A stretch of 44,317 nt of DNA, from assembly GCF_001696715.1 (NCBI RefSeq), contig NZ_MBFM01000005.1, positions 575,818 through 620,134 on the forward strand, written 5' to 3'. The notes beneath the pieces are model-generated. The model saw only the letters and a program-made list of their open reading frames with translations. It did no database searches and was not told the origin of the DNA. Below, piece after piece: positions 18,444 to 27,755 of this stretch. This stretch comes from Thauera phenolivorans. GTDB taxonomy: Bacteria; Pseudomonadota; Gammaproteobacteria; Burkholderiales; Rhodocyclaceae. Position numbers and translations under genes: made by a program. Position 1 is the stretch's first letter. Each line of letters opens with the position of its first letter.

Positions 18444-20879
18444 TCAGCGCCGGATGATGACCGGCGTGCGCTCCTCGACCGGCGCCGGCATCTGCATCCG
18501 CGGCACCTGCACCTGCTGTGCTGGCGCGACTGGCGGAATCGCCTCCTGGGGCGCTTCCTGCACCGGCTGGCTGTCGCTCGCGAACATCTCTCGCAGCCAG
18601 TCGGGGACCTCGGGCGTGGGCGCGACCGGGAGCGGATTCTCCGCATAGTAGTAGTCGGTGCGGCCGCTTGCCCGAGAGCTCGAGAGACCTTGCGGCAGCG
18701 GGCGCTCGCGTTGCGGGCTGCTCTCGAGCGCGGCGCGCATGTAGTCGATCCAGATCGGCAGCGCTGCCGCGCCGCCGGTCTCGCCGCGCCCCATGTTCCT
18801 GGGCTGGCTGAAGCCCATCCAGCTCACCGCGACCACGTCCGGGTTGTAGCCGGCGAACCAGGCATCCACATAGTCGTTGGTGGTGCCGGTCTTGCCCGCG
18901 ATGTCCGAGCGCTTGAGCGTGCGGGCGCGGGTCCCGGTGCCGCGGCTCATGACGTCGCGCATCATCGAGTCCATCAGCCAGGCGTTGCGCTCGTCGATCA
19001 CGCGCGGCGCGCTTTCACCCGCCACCGGCGGATCGGTGCGGGCCAGCACGCGGCCCTCGGCGTCGTGGATCTCCTTCACGATGTAGGGCTCGATGCGGTA
19101 GCCGCCATTGGCGAACACCGCGTAGCCGGTCGCCATTTCCCACGGCGTCACGGTGCCGGCGCCGAGCGCCATCGTCAGGTAGGGCGGGTGCTTGGCCGAG
19201 TCGAAGCCGAATCGGCCGATGTAGTCCTGCGCATAGCCGGGCGTGATCGCCTGCAGCAGACGGATCGACACCATGTTCTTCGAGCGCACCAGCGCATCGC
19301 GCATCGTGATCGGTCCGGTGAAGCGGCCGTCGTAGTTCTTCGGCTCCCACGCCTGCGAGCCGGTGGTGCCGGGCGGGAAGTACAGGGGTGCGTCGTCGAG
19401 GATGCTGCCCGGCCAGAACTCGCGCTCGAGCGCGGCGGAGTAGATGAAGGGCTTGAAGCTCGAGCCCGGCTGGCGCTGCGCCTGGGTGACATGGTTGAAC
19501 TTGCTGCGCGCGAAGTCGAAGCCGCCGACCAGCGCGAGCACCGCGCCCGTGTTGGGGTCGAGCGACAGCAGCGCCGACTGGACCTGTGGCAGCTGGGTGA
19601 TCTCCCAGCCCTTGTCGCCGAGATCGCGGATGCGCACGATCGCGCCGCGGCGGATGCGCCGGCTCTGCGGCGCCTTCGCCGCGAGCATCGGGGCGGCGAA
19701 GCGCAGGCCGCTGCCGGCGATGCGGATGTGCTCGCCGCGACGGTAGACCTTCACTTCCTTGGTCGAGGCTTCGGTCACCACCGCGACGAGCAGGTCGTCG
19801 TAGTCGTGGCTTTCGCCGAGCGCCTCGTCGAGCTGTTCGTCGCTGACCGCGCCCTCGGGCAGGGTGGCGAAGGCTTCCGGGCCGCGGTAGCCATGACGGC
19901 GGTCGTAGTCGGTGACGCCCTCGCGCAGCGCGGCGTAGGCCGCCTCCTGGTCCTTGCGCGTGATCGTGGTGACGATGCGGATGCCGAGCTCGTACGCCTG
20001 TTCCCCGAACTGCTCGACCGCGATCTGGCGCGCCATCTCGGCCACGTAGTCGCCATGCACCGTCGGCCGGTAGGCGTTGTCGGCGCGCTCTTCGACGCTG
20101 GCGGCGGCGGTCCGTGCAGCGCCCTCGCGACCCACCGGGGGCGCCGCGAGCGCGTCCTCGAGCGCGGCGGCGTCGATGAAGCCGGCTTCCTTCATGCGCC
20201 GCAGCACGTATTGCTGGCGCACCGCGGCGCGCGCCGGATTGACCACCGGGTTGAAGGCGGAGGGTGCCTTCGGCAGGCCGGCGAGCATCGCCGCCTCGGG
20301 CAGGGTGATCTCCTCGAGCGGCTTGCCGAAGTAGGTGCGGGCAGCGACGGAGAAGCCGTAGGCGCGCTGGCCGAGGTAGATCTGGTTGATGTAGAGCTCG
20401 AGGATCTGGTCCTTGCTCAGGCTGCGCTCGATCTTCAGCGCGAGCAGGATCTCGTAGAGCTTGCGGTTGAAGGTCTTCTCGCGCGACAGGAAGAAGTTGC
20501 GCGCGACCTGCATCGTGATCGTCGAGGCGCCCTGGCCGCGGCCGCCGGTGGACAGGTTGGCGAGCGCCGCGCGCGCGATGCCGAAGATGTCGATCCCGGG
20601 GTGCTCGTAGAAGCGCTCGTCCTCGGCGGCGAGGATGGCCTGCTTGAGCACCGGCGGAACGTCCGCTATGCGAACTACGTCACGACGCTCCTCGCCGAAT
20701 TCGCCCAGCAGATGACCGTCGGAGGTATAAACCCTCAACGGAATGCGGGGGCGGTAGTCGGTCAGCGTTTCCAGGGAGGGGAGGTTTGGCCAGGCGTAAA
20801 GCGACACTGCCGCGAGCGTGGCCGCCCCGAGGATCGCGAGCGCGAACAGCGCCGCGATCGGATAGAGAACCCAGCGCAT
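18444..20879 (-). CDS. mrcA: Penicillin-binding protein 1A (bifunctional)
   Basis: PBP1A polymerises glycan strands and cross-links peptides in the periplasm. From ATG 20879 the protein has 811 residues, with one N-terminal membrane helix (about 4-28). The glycosyltransferase domain has the catalytic glutamate in AAEDERFYEHPG (E86) and GASTITMQVARN near 128. The transpeptidase domain has SSFK (S473, K476), SKN near 530 and KTGTTNDYVDAWFAGY (K663). An OB-like insert lies between the two domains, as in class A PBP1A. A 28-residue upstream extension of the frame overlaps a -10 element and is rejected. It is divergent from pilM, an arrangement shared with Pseudomonas and many proteobacteria. Confidence 0.95.
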   Translation of the reverse strand: MRWVLYPIAALFALAILGAATLAAVSLYAWPNLPSLETLTDYRPRIPLRVYTSDGHLLGEFGEERRDVVRIADVPPVLKQAILAAEDERFYEHPGIDIFGIARAALANLSTGGRGQGASTITMQVARNFFLSREKTFNRKLYEILLALKIERSLSKDQILELYINQIYLGQRAYGFSVAARTYFGKPLEEITLPEAAMLAGLPKAPSAFNPVVNPARAAVRQQYVLRRMKEAGFIDAAALEDALAAPPVGREGAARTAAASVEERADNAYRPTVHGDYVAEMARQIAVEQFGEQAYELGIRIVTTITRKDQEAAYAALREGVTDYDRRHGYRGPEAFATLPEGAVSDEQLDEALGESHDYDDLLVAVVTEASTKEVKVYRRGEHIRIAGSGLRFAAPMLAAKAPQSRRIRRGAIVRIRDLGDKGWEITQLPQVQSALLSLDPNTGAVLALVGGFDFARSKFNHVTQAQRQPGSSFKPFIYSAALEREFWPGSILDDAPLYFPPGTTGSQAWEPKNYDGRFTGPITMRDALVRSKNMVSIRLLQAITPGYAQDYIGRFGFDSAKHPPYLTMALGAGTVTPWEMATGYAVFANGGYRIEPYIVKEIHDAEGRVLARTDPPVAGESAPRVIDERNAWLMDSMMRDVMSRGTGTRARTLKRSDIAGKTGTTNDYVDAWFAGYNPDVVAVSWMGFSQPRNMGRGETGGAAALPIWIDYMRAALESSPQRERPLPQGLSSSRASGRTDYYYAENPLPVAPTPEVPDWLREMFASDSQPVQEAPQEAIPPVAPAQQVQVPRMQMPAPVEERTPVIIRR

Positions 20880-20909
20880 CGGGTATCCAGGCGAGTGAAT
20901 TGACCGCGC

Positions 20910-20915
20910 ATTATA
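20910..20915 (-). promoter_or_regulatory. Candidate -10 element for mrcA
   Basis: On the minus strand TATAAT is a perfect -10 hexamer, 30 bases before the mrcA ATG. No strong -35 is seen at 17 bases. A second TTGACA (20977 to 20972, minus) lies further upstream and could drive another start. Confidence 0.5.
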
Positions 20916-20982
20916 AATGAGCTCCCGTGTCGCGGTCTCAGGGGTGTTGTTACGGCGCAGCAACGCAGAAGTGTCAAAATTC

Positions 20983-21012
20983 TTTACACTTCTTCGCGTT
21001 TGTTGCTAGCAT
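20983..21012 (+). promoter_or_regulatory. Candidate pilMNOPQ promoter
   Basis: TTTACA (20983-20988) and TAGCAT (21007-21012) are 18 bases apart, a fair sigma-70 match. A further TATAAT at 21038-21043 without a good -35 may be a second start closer to pilM. The -35 lies inside an imperfect dyad at 20970-20990 that also contains a minus-strand TTGACA. Confidence 0.5.
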
Positions 21013-21067
21013 CTATGCGCCCTGGGCTGATTGCCCATATAATATACTGAAATTTAAAGGTTTTTTG

Positions 21068-22144
21068 GTGATCGATCTTTCCATTTTCAGCTCCAGGGTG
21101 GCCCAGCTGGCTGGGCTGGATATTTCATCGTCATCAATCAAGCTGGTCGAGCTGTCGATCGATGACAAGGGCGCTTACAAACTCGAGCGCTACGGGATCG
21201 AGCCGCTGCCGCGCGACGCGGTCGTCGACGGCAACATCAACAACCTCGAGGCGGCGGCCGATGCGGTCGGGCGCGCGCTGCGCCGCTTCGGCGCGCTCAA
21301 GAGCGTCGCCGTGGCGCTGCCGGCGGCCTCGGTGATCACCAAGCGGATCGTCCTCCCCGAGGGCCTGCGCGAGCAGGAGATGGAGTTCGCGGTCGAGACC
21401 GAGGCGAACCAGTACATCCCCTTCGCGCTCGACGAGGTGAACCTGGATTTCCAGGTGCTCGGCCCGGCGCGCGGCACGCACGGCGAGGTCGAGGTGCTGA
21501 TCGCCGCCTCACGCAAGGACAAGGTCGAGGACCGCGTCGCGGTGGCGCAGGCCGCCGGCCTGAAGGCCGCGGTGGTGGACGTGGAGTCCTTCGCCACCGA
21601 GTCGGCGCTGCGCCTTGTCAGCCGGCAGCTGCCCGGCGGCGACAAGGACAAGCTGATCGCCCTGGTCGACGTCGGCTCGACGACGATGGGCGTCACCGTG
21701 CTGCGCAACGGCCAGCCGGTGTATTCGCGTGAGCAGGCCTTCGGCGGCAACCAGCTCACCCAGGAGATCTCGCGCAAGTACGGCATGAGCGTGGAAGAGG
21801 CCGAGATCGCCAAGCGCACCGGCAACGGGATGCCGGACGGCTATCAGCAGGAGCTGCTGCGGCCCTTCGTTGACAGCATCGCGCTCGAGACCTCGCGCGC
21901 GCTGCAGTTCTTCTTCACCTCCACCCAGTACAACCAGATCGACCAGCTGGTGCTGGCCGGCGGTTGCGCGGTGATGCCGGGCCTCGCCGAGGTCGTGCGT
22001 GCCCGCACCCAGGTCGACGCCACGGTCGCCAACCCCTTCGCCGGCATGGCGCTGTCGTCCGCCATCCGTCCCAAGAACCTGCTCGCCGACGCCCCCTCGC
22101 TGATGGTGGCCTGCGGCCTCGCCCTGCGGAAGTTCGACGCATGA
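21068..22144 (+). CDS. pilM: Type IV pilus inner-membrane platform protein PilM
   Basis: PilM is an actin-like (FtsA-fold) cytoplasmic ATP-binding protein that binds the N-terminus of PilN and links the pilus alignment complex to the motor. GTG 21068 is taken as start, giving a 358-residue protein beginning (M)IDLSIFSSR, with AAAGG at 21056-21060 seven bases upstream. The frame is open further upstream but that part lies in the AT-rich promoter region. GLDISSSSIKLVEL near residue 17 and LVDVGSTTMGVTVL near 200 are the two phosphate-binding strands of the actin fold. The end overlaps pilN by four bases. Confidence 0.95.
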   Translation: MIDLSIFSSRVAQLAGLDISSSSIKLVELSIDDKGAYKLERYGIEPLPRDAVVDGNINNLEAAADAVGRALRRFGALKSVAVALPAASVITKRIVLPEGLREQEMEFAVETEANQYIPFALDEVNLDFQVLGPARGTHGEVEVLIAASRKDKVEDRVAVAQAAGLKAAVVDVESFATESALRLVSRQLPGGDKDKLIALVDVGSTTMGVTVLRNGQPVYSREQAFGGNQLTQEISRKYGMSVEEAEIAKRTGNGMPDGYQQELLRPFVDSIALETSRALQFFFTSTQYNQIDQLVLAGGCAVMPGLAEVVRARTQVDATVANPFAGMALSSAIRPKNLLADAPSLMVACGLALRKFDA

Positions 22145-22740
22145 TCCGGATCAACCTGCTTCCCCACCGGGAAGAAAAGCGCCGGCTGCGCCGGCAGCAG
22201 TTCTACGTGGTCTCGGCGGCGATGGCGGTCATCGGCGCCCTGGTCGGCTTCGTCGTGCATTCGGTCTACGCCGGCTACATCGAGCGCCAGGACGGCCGCA
22301 ACGCCTTCCTCAAGGCCGAGATCAAGAAGCTCGACACCGAGATCGCCGAGATCAAGCGGCTGCGTGAGCAGATCGACGCGCTGCTCGCGCGCAAGCAGGT
22401 GATCGAGTCGCTGCAGGGCCGTCGCGCCGAGACGGTGCATCTGTTCAACGAGCTGGCGACGGCGATGCCCGACGGCGTCTATCTGAAGACGATCAAGCAG
22501 ACCGGCGACCGCGTCATGCTCGGCGGCTATGCGCAGTCGAACGCCCGCGTCTCGCACCTGATGCGCAACCTCGACGGCTCGCCCTTCCTGCAGAACCCCG
22601 GCCTGGTCGAGGTCAAGGCGGCCTCGGTGAACAGCCGCCGCGTCAGCGAATTCAACCTCAACATCGGCATCGAGCGGGCCCAGCCCGAAGAGGACAAGCC
22701 CGTGGTGGCCGCGGGGCAGGACAAGGTGGCGCGCAAATGA
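22141..22740 (+). CDS. pilN: Type IV pilus alignment protein PilN
   Basis: PilN is a bitopic inner-membrane protein; its cytoplasmic tail binds PilM and its periplasmic domain pairs with PilO. The 199-residue protein starts with MIRINLLPHREEKRR, containing the INLLP motif that docks into PilM. One membrane helix (about 21-44) and a coiled coil (about 50-95) follow, then a small ferredoxin-like domain. ATGA overlap with pilM and a four-base overlap with pilO indicate tight coupling. Confidence 0.95.
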   Translation: MIRINLLPHREEKRRLRRQQFYVVSAAMAVIGALVGFVVHSVYAGYIERQDGRNAFLKAEIKKLDTEIAEIKRLREQIDALLARKQVIESLQGRRAETVHLFNELATAMPDGVYLKTIKQTGDRVMLGGYAQSNARVSHLMRNLDGSPFLQNPGLVEVKAASVNSRRVSEFNLNIGIERAQPEEDKPVVAAGQDKVARK

Positions 22741-23417
22741 AGAAGGCCGTAAACACGAAAGGCAAGCTGCCGGCGATCGACTTCCAGCGCCTGGCGAAGG
22801 ATTTCCAGGATCTCAATCCGAACGATCCCGGCATGTGGCCGCTGGCGCCGCGGGTCGCGGTCTTCGTCGGCCTGCTGCTCGCCACCCTGGCGGCGTTCTG
22901 GTGGTTCGACTGGCGCGAGCAGTCGGAGACCCTGCAGCAGCGCGAGATCGAAGAGCTCAAGCTGCGTGACGAGTGGGTCTCGAAGAAGAAGCAGGCGGTC
23001 AATCTCGACGCCCACCGCGAGCAGCTCGCCGAGATCGACCGCCAGTTCGGCGCGCTGCTCAAGCAGCTGCCCAACCGCGCCGAGATGGACTCGCTGCTGC
23101 AGGACATCAACCAGGCCGGCCTCGGCCGCGGCCTGCAGTTCGAGCTGTTCAAGCCGGGCAACGATTCGATCAAGGAGTTCTACGCCGAGATGCCGATCGA
23201 CATCCGCGTCACCGGCGGCTATCACGAGCTCGGCGAGTTCGCCGCCGACGTCGCGCGCATGCCGCGCATCGTCACCCTGAACAACGTCGGCCTGAGCGCG
23301 GACAAGGATGGCCGTCTCAAGCTGGAAGCGAAGGCGGTGACCTACCGCTACCTCGACGAGGAAGAGCTGGCGCAGCAGCGGGCGGCGGCGAAGGCGGCGA
23401 AGGAGAAGAAGAAGTGA
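22737..23417 (+). CDS. pilO: Type IV pilus alignment protein PilO
   Basis: PilO forms heterodimers with PilN in the inner membrane and periplasm, helping align the pilus machine with the PilQ secretin. It has 226 residues: a cytoplasmic tail of about 39, one membrane helix (about 40-57, VAVFVGLLLATLAAFWWF), a periplasmic coiled coil (about 60-95) and a ferredoxin-like domain with ELFKPGNDSIKEFYAEMPIDIRVTGGYHELG, typical of the family. It overlaps pilN and pilP by four bases each. The C-terminus is very Lys/Ala-rich. Confidence 0.95.
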   Translation: MKKAVNTKGKLPAIDFQRLAKDFQDLNPNDPGMWPLAPRVAVFVGLLLATLAAFWWFDWREQSETLQQREIEELKLRDEWVSKKKQAVNLDAHREQLAEIDRQFGALLKQLPNRAEMDSLLQDINQAGLGRGLQFELFKPGNDSIKEFYAEMPIDIRVTGGYHELGEFAADVARMPRIVTLNNVGLSADKDGRLKLEAKAVTYRYLDEEELAQQRAAAKAAKEKKK

Positions 23418-23953
23418 TCAGGCAGTTGGCAATCGCGCTCTGCAGTCTCGGGCTCGCCGCATGCGGCGGCGCGGACGAGCAGGACATCCAAGGCTGGATG
23501 AACGAGCAGGCCGGGGGCATGCGTGGCGCGGTCAAGCCGCTGCCCGAGATCAAGCCCTTTCCGGTGGTCGACTACGGGTCGGCGATGCTCGTCGAGCCCT
23601 TCCAGGCCGACCGCATCGAGCCCGAGCGGCAGGCGGCGCGGGGCGGGCTCAAGCCCGACCTCCAGCGCCGGCGCGAGCCGCTCGAGGCCTTCCCGCTCGA
23701 GTCGCTGAAGATGGTCGGCATGCTCGAGCAGGGCCGTGCCTCGCACGCGCTGATCCAGGCCGACGCACATATCCACCAGGTCAGGGTGGGCAATCACATG
23801 GGCCAGAACTTCGGCGTCGTCACCGCGATCGGGGTGAACCCAATGGGGGAGACCGCTGTGACGCTGAAGGAACTGGTCGAGGACATCAATGGCGACTGGG
23901 TCGAGCGCACCAGTAGCCTGCTTTTGCAGGAGCGGCAGGAGGCCGGGAAATGA
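23414..23953 (+). CDS. pilP: Type IV pilus lipoprotein PilP
   Basis: PilP is an inner-membrane lipoprotein that bridges the PilN/PilO dimer and the PilQ secretin across the periplasm. The GTG at 23414 overlaps the pilO stop (GTGA) and gives 179 residues. The signal peptide ends in lipobox LAAC with C17. A flexible proline-rich stretch follows, then a beta-sandwich domain (about 95-170) with SLKMVGMLEQG, VRVGNHMGQNFGVV and DWVERTSSLLL, characteristic of PilP. Longer versions of this frame are shadows of pilO. Confidence 0.94.
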   Translation: MIRQLAIALCSLGLAACGGADEQDIQGWMNEQAGGMRGAVKPLPEIKPFPVVDYGSAMLVEPFQADRIEPERQAARGGLKPDLQRRREPLEAFPLESLKMVGMLEQGRASHALIQADAHIHQVRVGNHMGQNFGVVTAIGVNPMGETAVTLKELVEDINGDWVERTSSLLLQERQEAGK

Positions 23954-26067
23954 AGAAGAAGCGAATCGGGATGCTGCTGCTGGCGGCGATGTTCGCCACG
24001 GGGGCGCCCCTCGGCGTCGCCAGTGCGCAGGATGGAGTGCAGGCGCAAGCCGCCGCCAACCAGATCGAAGGCCTCGAGGTCGCCGAGCACGGCGGCGCGG
24101 TTTACCTGCGGATCACCCTGCGCGAGCCGCTCGCCCAGGTGCCGGCGAGCTTCAGCGTGTCCAACCCGGCGCGCATCGCGCTCGACTTTCCGGGCACCGC
24201 CAACGCGCTCGGCCGCACGGTGCAGAACATCGAGCGCGGCGAGCTGCGCAGCGCCAACATCGTCCAGGCCGGCGACCGCACCCGGCTGGTGCTGAACCTG
24301 GTGCGGGTCGTGCCGCACGACATCCGCCTGCAGGGCCGCGACGTCATCGTCGCGCTGACACCCGCTGCGGCGCAGACGATTGACGCCGGCGTGGCCGCGC
24401 AGGCGCTCGGCAACTTCGCCGCGCCGCGCGAAGCGGCGGCCAGCGGCCAGGGCGTGCGCGACATCCAGTTCCGCCGCGGCACCAACGGCGAAGGGCGGGT
24501 GGTGGTCGACCTCGCCAACCCGGACACCGGCATCGACATCCGCCAGCAGGGCGGCAAGCTGGTGGTGGACCTGATCGGCGCCGCGCTGCCCGAGCACCTG
24601 CGCCGCCGCGCCGACGTCACCGACTTCGGCACCCCGGTCACCTACTTCACCGCGCAGCAGCAGGGCGGCAACGTGCGCCTGGTGGTGACGCCCAACGGCA
24701 TGTGGGAGCACAACGCCTACCAGAGCGACAACCAGTTCGTGCTCGAGTTGAAGCGCGTGGTCGAGGATCCGAACAAGCTGGTCCAGGGCAGCCGCGGCAA
24801 GTACCAGGGCGAGAAGCTGTCGCTGAACTTCCAGAACATCGACGTCCGCTCGGTGCTGCAGGTGATCGCCGACTTCACCGACTTCAACATCATCACCTCC
24901 GACTCGGTGCAGGGGAACCTCACCCTGCGCCTGAAGGACGTGCCCTGGGACCAGGCCCTCGACATCATCCTGCAGGCCAAGGGCCTGGACATGCGCAAGA
25001 ACGGCAACGTGATCTGGATCGCGCCGAGCGACGAACTGGCCGCGCGCGAGAAGCTGCAGCTCGAGGCGCAGGCGCAGATCGGCGACCTCGAGCCGCTCAG
25101 CACCGAGAGCTTCCAGATCAACTACCACAAGGCCAAGGAGATCTTCGACTTCCTCAAGAGCAAGGACCAGACCATGCTCTCCAAGCGCGGCAGCGTGGTG
25201 GTCGACGAGCGTAGCAACAAGGTCTTCGTCACCGACGTCGGCTCCCGCCTCGAGGCGCTGCGCAAGCTGGTCAACGAGATCGACGTCGCCCCGCGCCAGG
25301 TGCTGATCGAGGCGCGCATCGTCGAGGCGAGCAAGACCTTTACGCGCGACCTAGGGGTTCGGCTGGGTTTCGGCAGCAGGGGCGTTGCGTCACTGGATGG
25401 AGCGCGCGTCGGCTTTGGGGAGTCCAGCTTTGGAGAAGATGCCCGCGGCGACCCAATTGCCTTTACCCCCGGCGGGGCGCAGAGCGGTACTGGCTATCTC
25501 CCGAACGGCTTCGGATCGATGGCGCTGAGCATCTTCAACAGCAGGGCGACGAGATTCCTGAACCTCGAGGTACAGGCGCTCGAGTCCGACGGCCGCGGCC
25601 GCACGGTGTCCAGCCCGCGGGTGCTGACCGCCAACCAGGTCGAGGCCTCGATCGAGCAGGGCACCGAGATCCCCTACCAGGAGGCGACCAGCTCGGGCGC
25701 GACCAACGTCGAGTTCAAGAAGGCGGTGCTGGCGCTCAAGGTCAAGCCGCAGATCACCCCCGACGGTCGCCTGCAGCTGTCGATCGAGGTGAACAAGGAC
25801 CGCCCGGTGTTCGATCCCCGCTTCTCGGTGCCCTCGATCGAGACCAAGAACATCAAGAGCGAGGTGCTGATCGAGAACGGCGGCACCGTGGTCATCGGCG
25901 GCATCTACGAAGAAGTAGAGGGCGACAACGTAGCGCGCGTGCCGGTGCTCGGCGAATTGCCGCTGGTGGGCGGGCTGTTCCGCTCGACCGAACGGACCTC
26001 CGACCGCAAGGAGCTGCTGGTGTTCATCACGCCGCGCATCGTGTCCGAGGCGCTGACCCTGAGATAA
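23950..26067 (+). CDS. pilQ: Type IV pilus secretin PilQ
   Basis: PilQ forms the outer-membrane channel through which the pilus fibre passes. The 705-residue protein has a signal peptide (to about residue 26), two peptidoglycan-binding AMIN domains (about 35-130 and 160-245), an N0/STN domain (about 290-345), an N1 domain (about 385-450) and the secretin barrel (about 455-700) with VLIEARIVEASKTF and the C-terminal VPVLGELPLVGGLFR motif. It overlaps pilP by four bases and ends the operon. Bases 25340-25566 (residues about 464-539, at the start of the barrel) use clearly different codons (AGG, AGA, GGA, GTT, TCA, ATT, ACT) from the rest of the gene; see findings. Confidence 0.96.
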   Translation: MKKKRIGMLLLAAMFATGAPLGVASAQDGVQAQAAANQIEGLEVAEHGGAVYLRITLREPLAQVPASFSVSNPARIALDFPGTANALGRTVQNIERGELRSANIVQAGDRTRLVLNLVRVVPHDIRLQGRDVIVALTPAAAQTIDAGVAAQALGNFAAPREAAASGQGVRDIQFRRGTNGEGRVVVDLANPDTGIDIRQQGGKLVVDLIGAALPEHLRRRADVTDFGTPVTYFTAQQQGGNVRLVVTPNGMWEHNAYQSDNQFVLELKRVVEDPNKLVQGSRGKYQGEKLSLNFQNIDVRSVLQVIADFTDFNIITSDSVQGNLTLRLKDVPWDQALDIILQAKGLDMRKNGNVIWIAPSDELAAREKLQLEAQAQIGDLEPLSTESFQINYHKAKEIFDFLKSKDQTMLSKRGSVVVDERSNKVFVTDVGSRLEALRKLVNEIDVAPRQVLIEARIVEASKTFTRDLGVRLGFGSRGVASLDGARVGFGESSFGEDARGDPIAFTPGGAQSGTGYLPNGFGSMALSIFNSRATRFLNLEVQALESDGRGRTVSSPRVLTANQVEASIEQGTEIPYQEATSSGATNVEFKKAVLALKVKPQITPDGRLQLSIEVNKDRPVFDPRFSVPSIETKNIKSEVLIENGGTVVIGGIYEEVEGDNVARVPVLGELPLVGGLFRSTERTSDRKELLVFITPRIVSEALTLR

Positions 26068-26084
26068 GCCTTTCGCGCTGCTGA

Positions 26085-26090
26085 TACAAT
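26085..26090 (+). promoter_or_regulatory. Candidate -10 element for aroK-aroB-dgt
   Basis: TACAAT sits 18 bases after the pilQ stop. The in-frame ATG at 26089 overlaps it, which argues for the downstream GTG as the aroK start. No good -35 is visible. Confidence 0.4.
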
Positions 26091-26093
26091 GCC

Positions 26094-26136
26094 GGGGCGG
26101 GCGTTCCAGCCGGGACGCCCGCCCCGTTCTTCATTC
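26094..26136 (+). terminator. Hairpin between pilQ and aroK
   Basis: Bases 26094-26107 pair with 26112-26125: 14 bp with one G-T wobble, closed by the 4-base loop AGCC. The following bases GTTCTTCATTC are only moderately T-rich. It probably terminates the pil operon. Because it begins just after a -10-like element, it could also attenuate aroK transcription. Confidence 0.65.
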
Positions 26137-26154
26137 ACTTCCGGCGATGCGCGC

Positions 26155-26672
26155 GTGAGCTGCTTGATCCTGATCGGCATGATGGGTGCCGGCAAAACCA
26201 CCGTAGGCAAGGAGCTGGCCCGGCGCCGGGGGATGCGCTTCGTCGATTGCGACCAGGAGATCGTCGCCCGCACCGGGGTCAGCATCCCCATCATCTTCGA
26301 GATCGAGGGCGAGGAGGGTTTCCGCCGGCGCGAGTCGCTGGTGCTCGACGACCTCACCCAGGAGAGCGGCATCGTCATCGCCACCGGCGGCGGCATCGTG
26401 CTCGCGCCCGCCAACCGCGCGGTGCTGTCGCAGCGCGGGGTGGTCATCTACCTCGATGTGCCGCCACAGATCCTGTGGGAGCGCACCCGCCACGACCGCA
26501 ACCGGCCGCTGCTGCAGGTGGCCAATCCGCGCCGGCGCATCGAGGAACTCCACCGCGCGCGCGACCCGCTCTATCGCGAGGTCGCCGACCTCATCGTCGA
26601 GGGCGGCCGCGGCAACCCCGGCGCGATGGTGCGCCAGATCGAGAAAGCCCTGCTGACACTGCAAAAGTCCTA

Positions 26673-26673
<1 letters not shown>
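26155..26673 (+). CDS. aroK: Shikimate kinase
   Basis: AroK phosphorylates shikimate at O3 in the chorismate pathway. From GTG 26155 the product has 172 residues, the normal length, starting (M)[15 protein letters not shown]. Walker A is GMMGAGKTT, the shikimate-binding FVDCDQEI and the Asp/Arg pair follow, GGGIV is at about 80, and the lid region has RHDRNRPLL at about 112. An ATG at 26089 would add a 22-residue, proline- and arginine-rich extension encoded by a terminator-like hairpin, so it is rejected. The stop overlaps the aroB start by one base. Confidence 0.94.

Positions 26674-27751
<1,078 letters not shown>

Positions 27752-27755
<4 letters not shown>

Noticed and set aside
21023-21034. 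Possible sigma-54 promoter before pilM (TGGGCTGATTGC)
   Set aside because: Only 7 bases separate GG and GC; sigma-54 promoters need 10.
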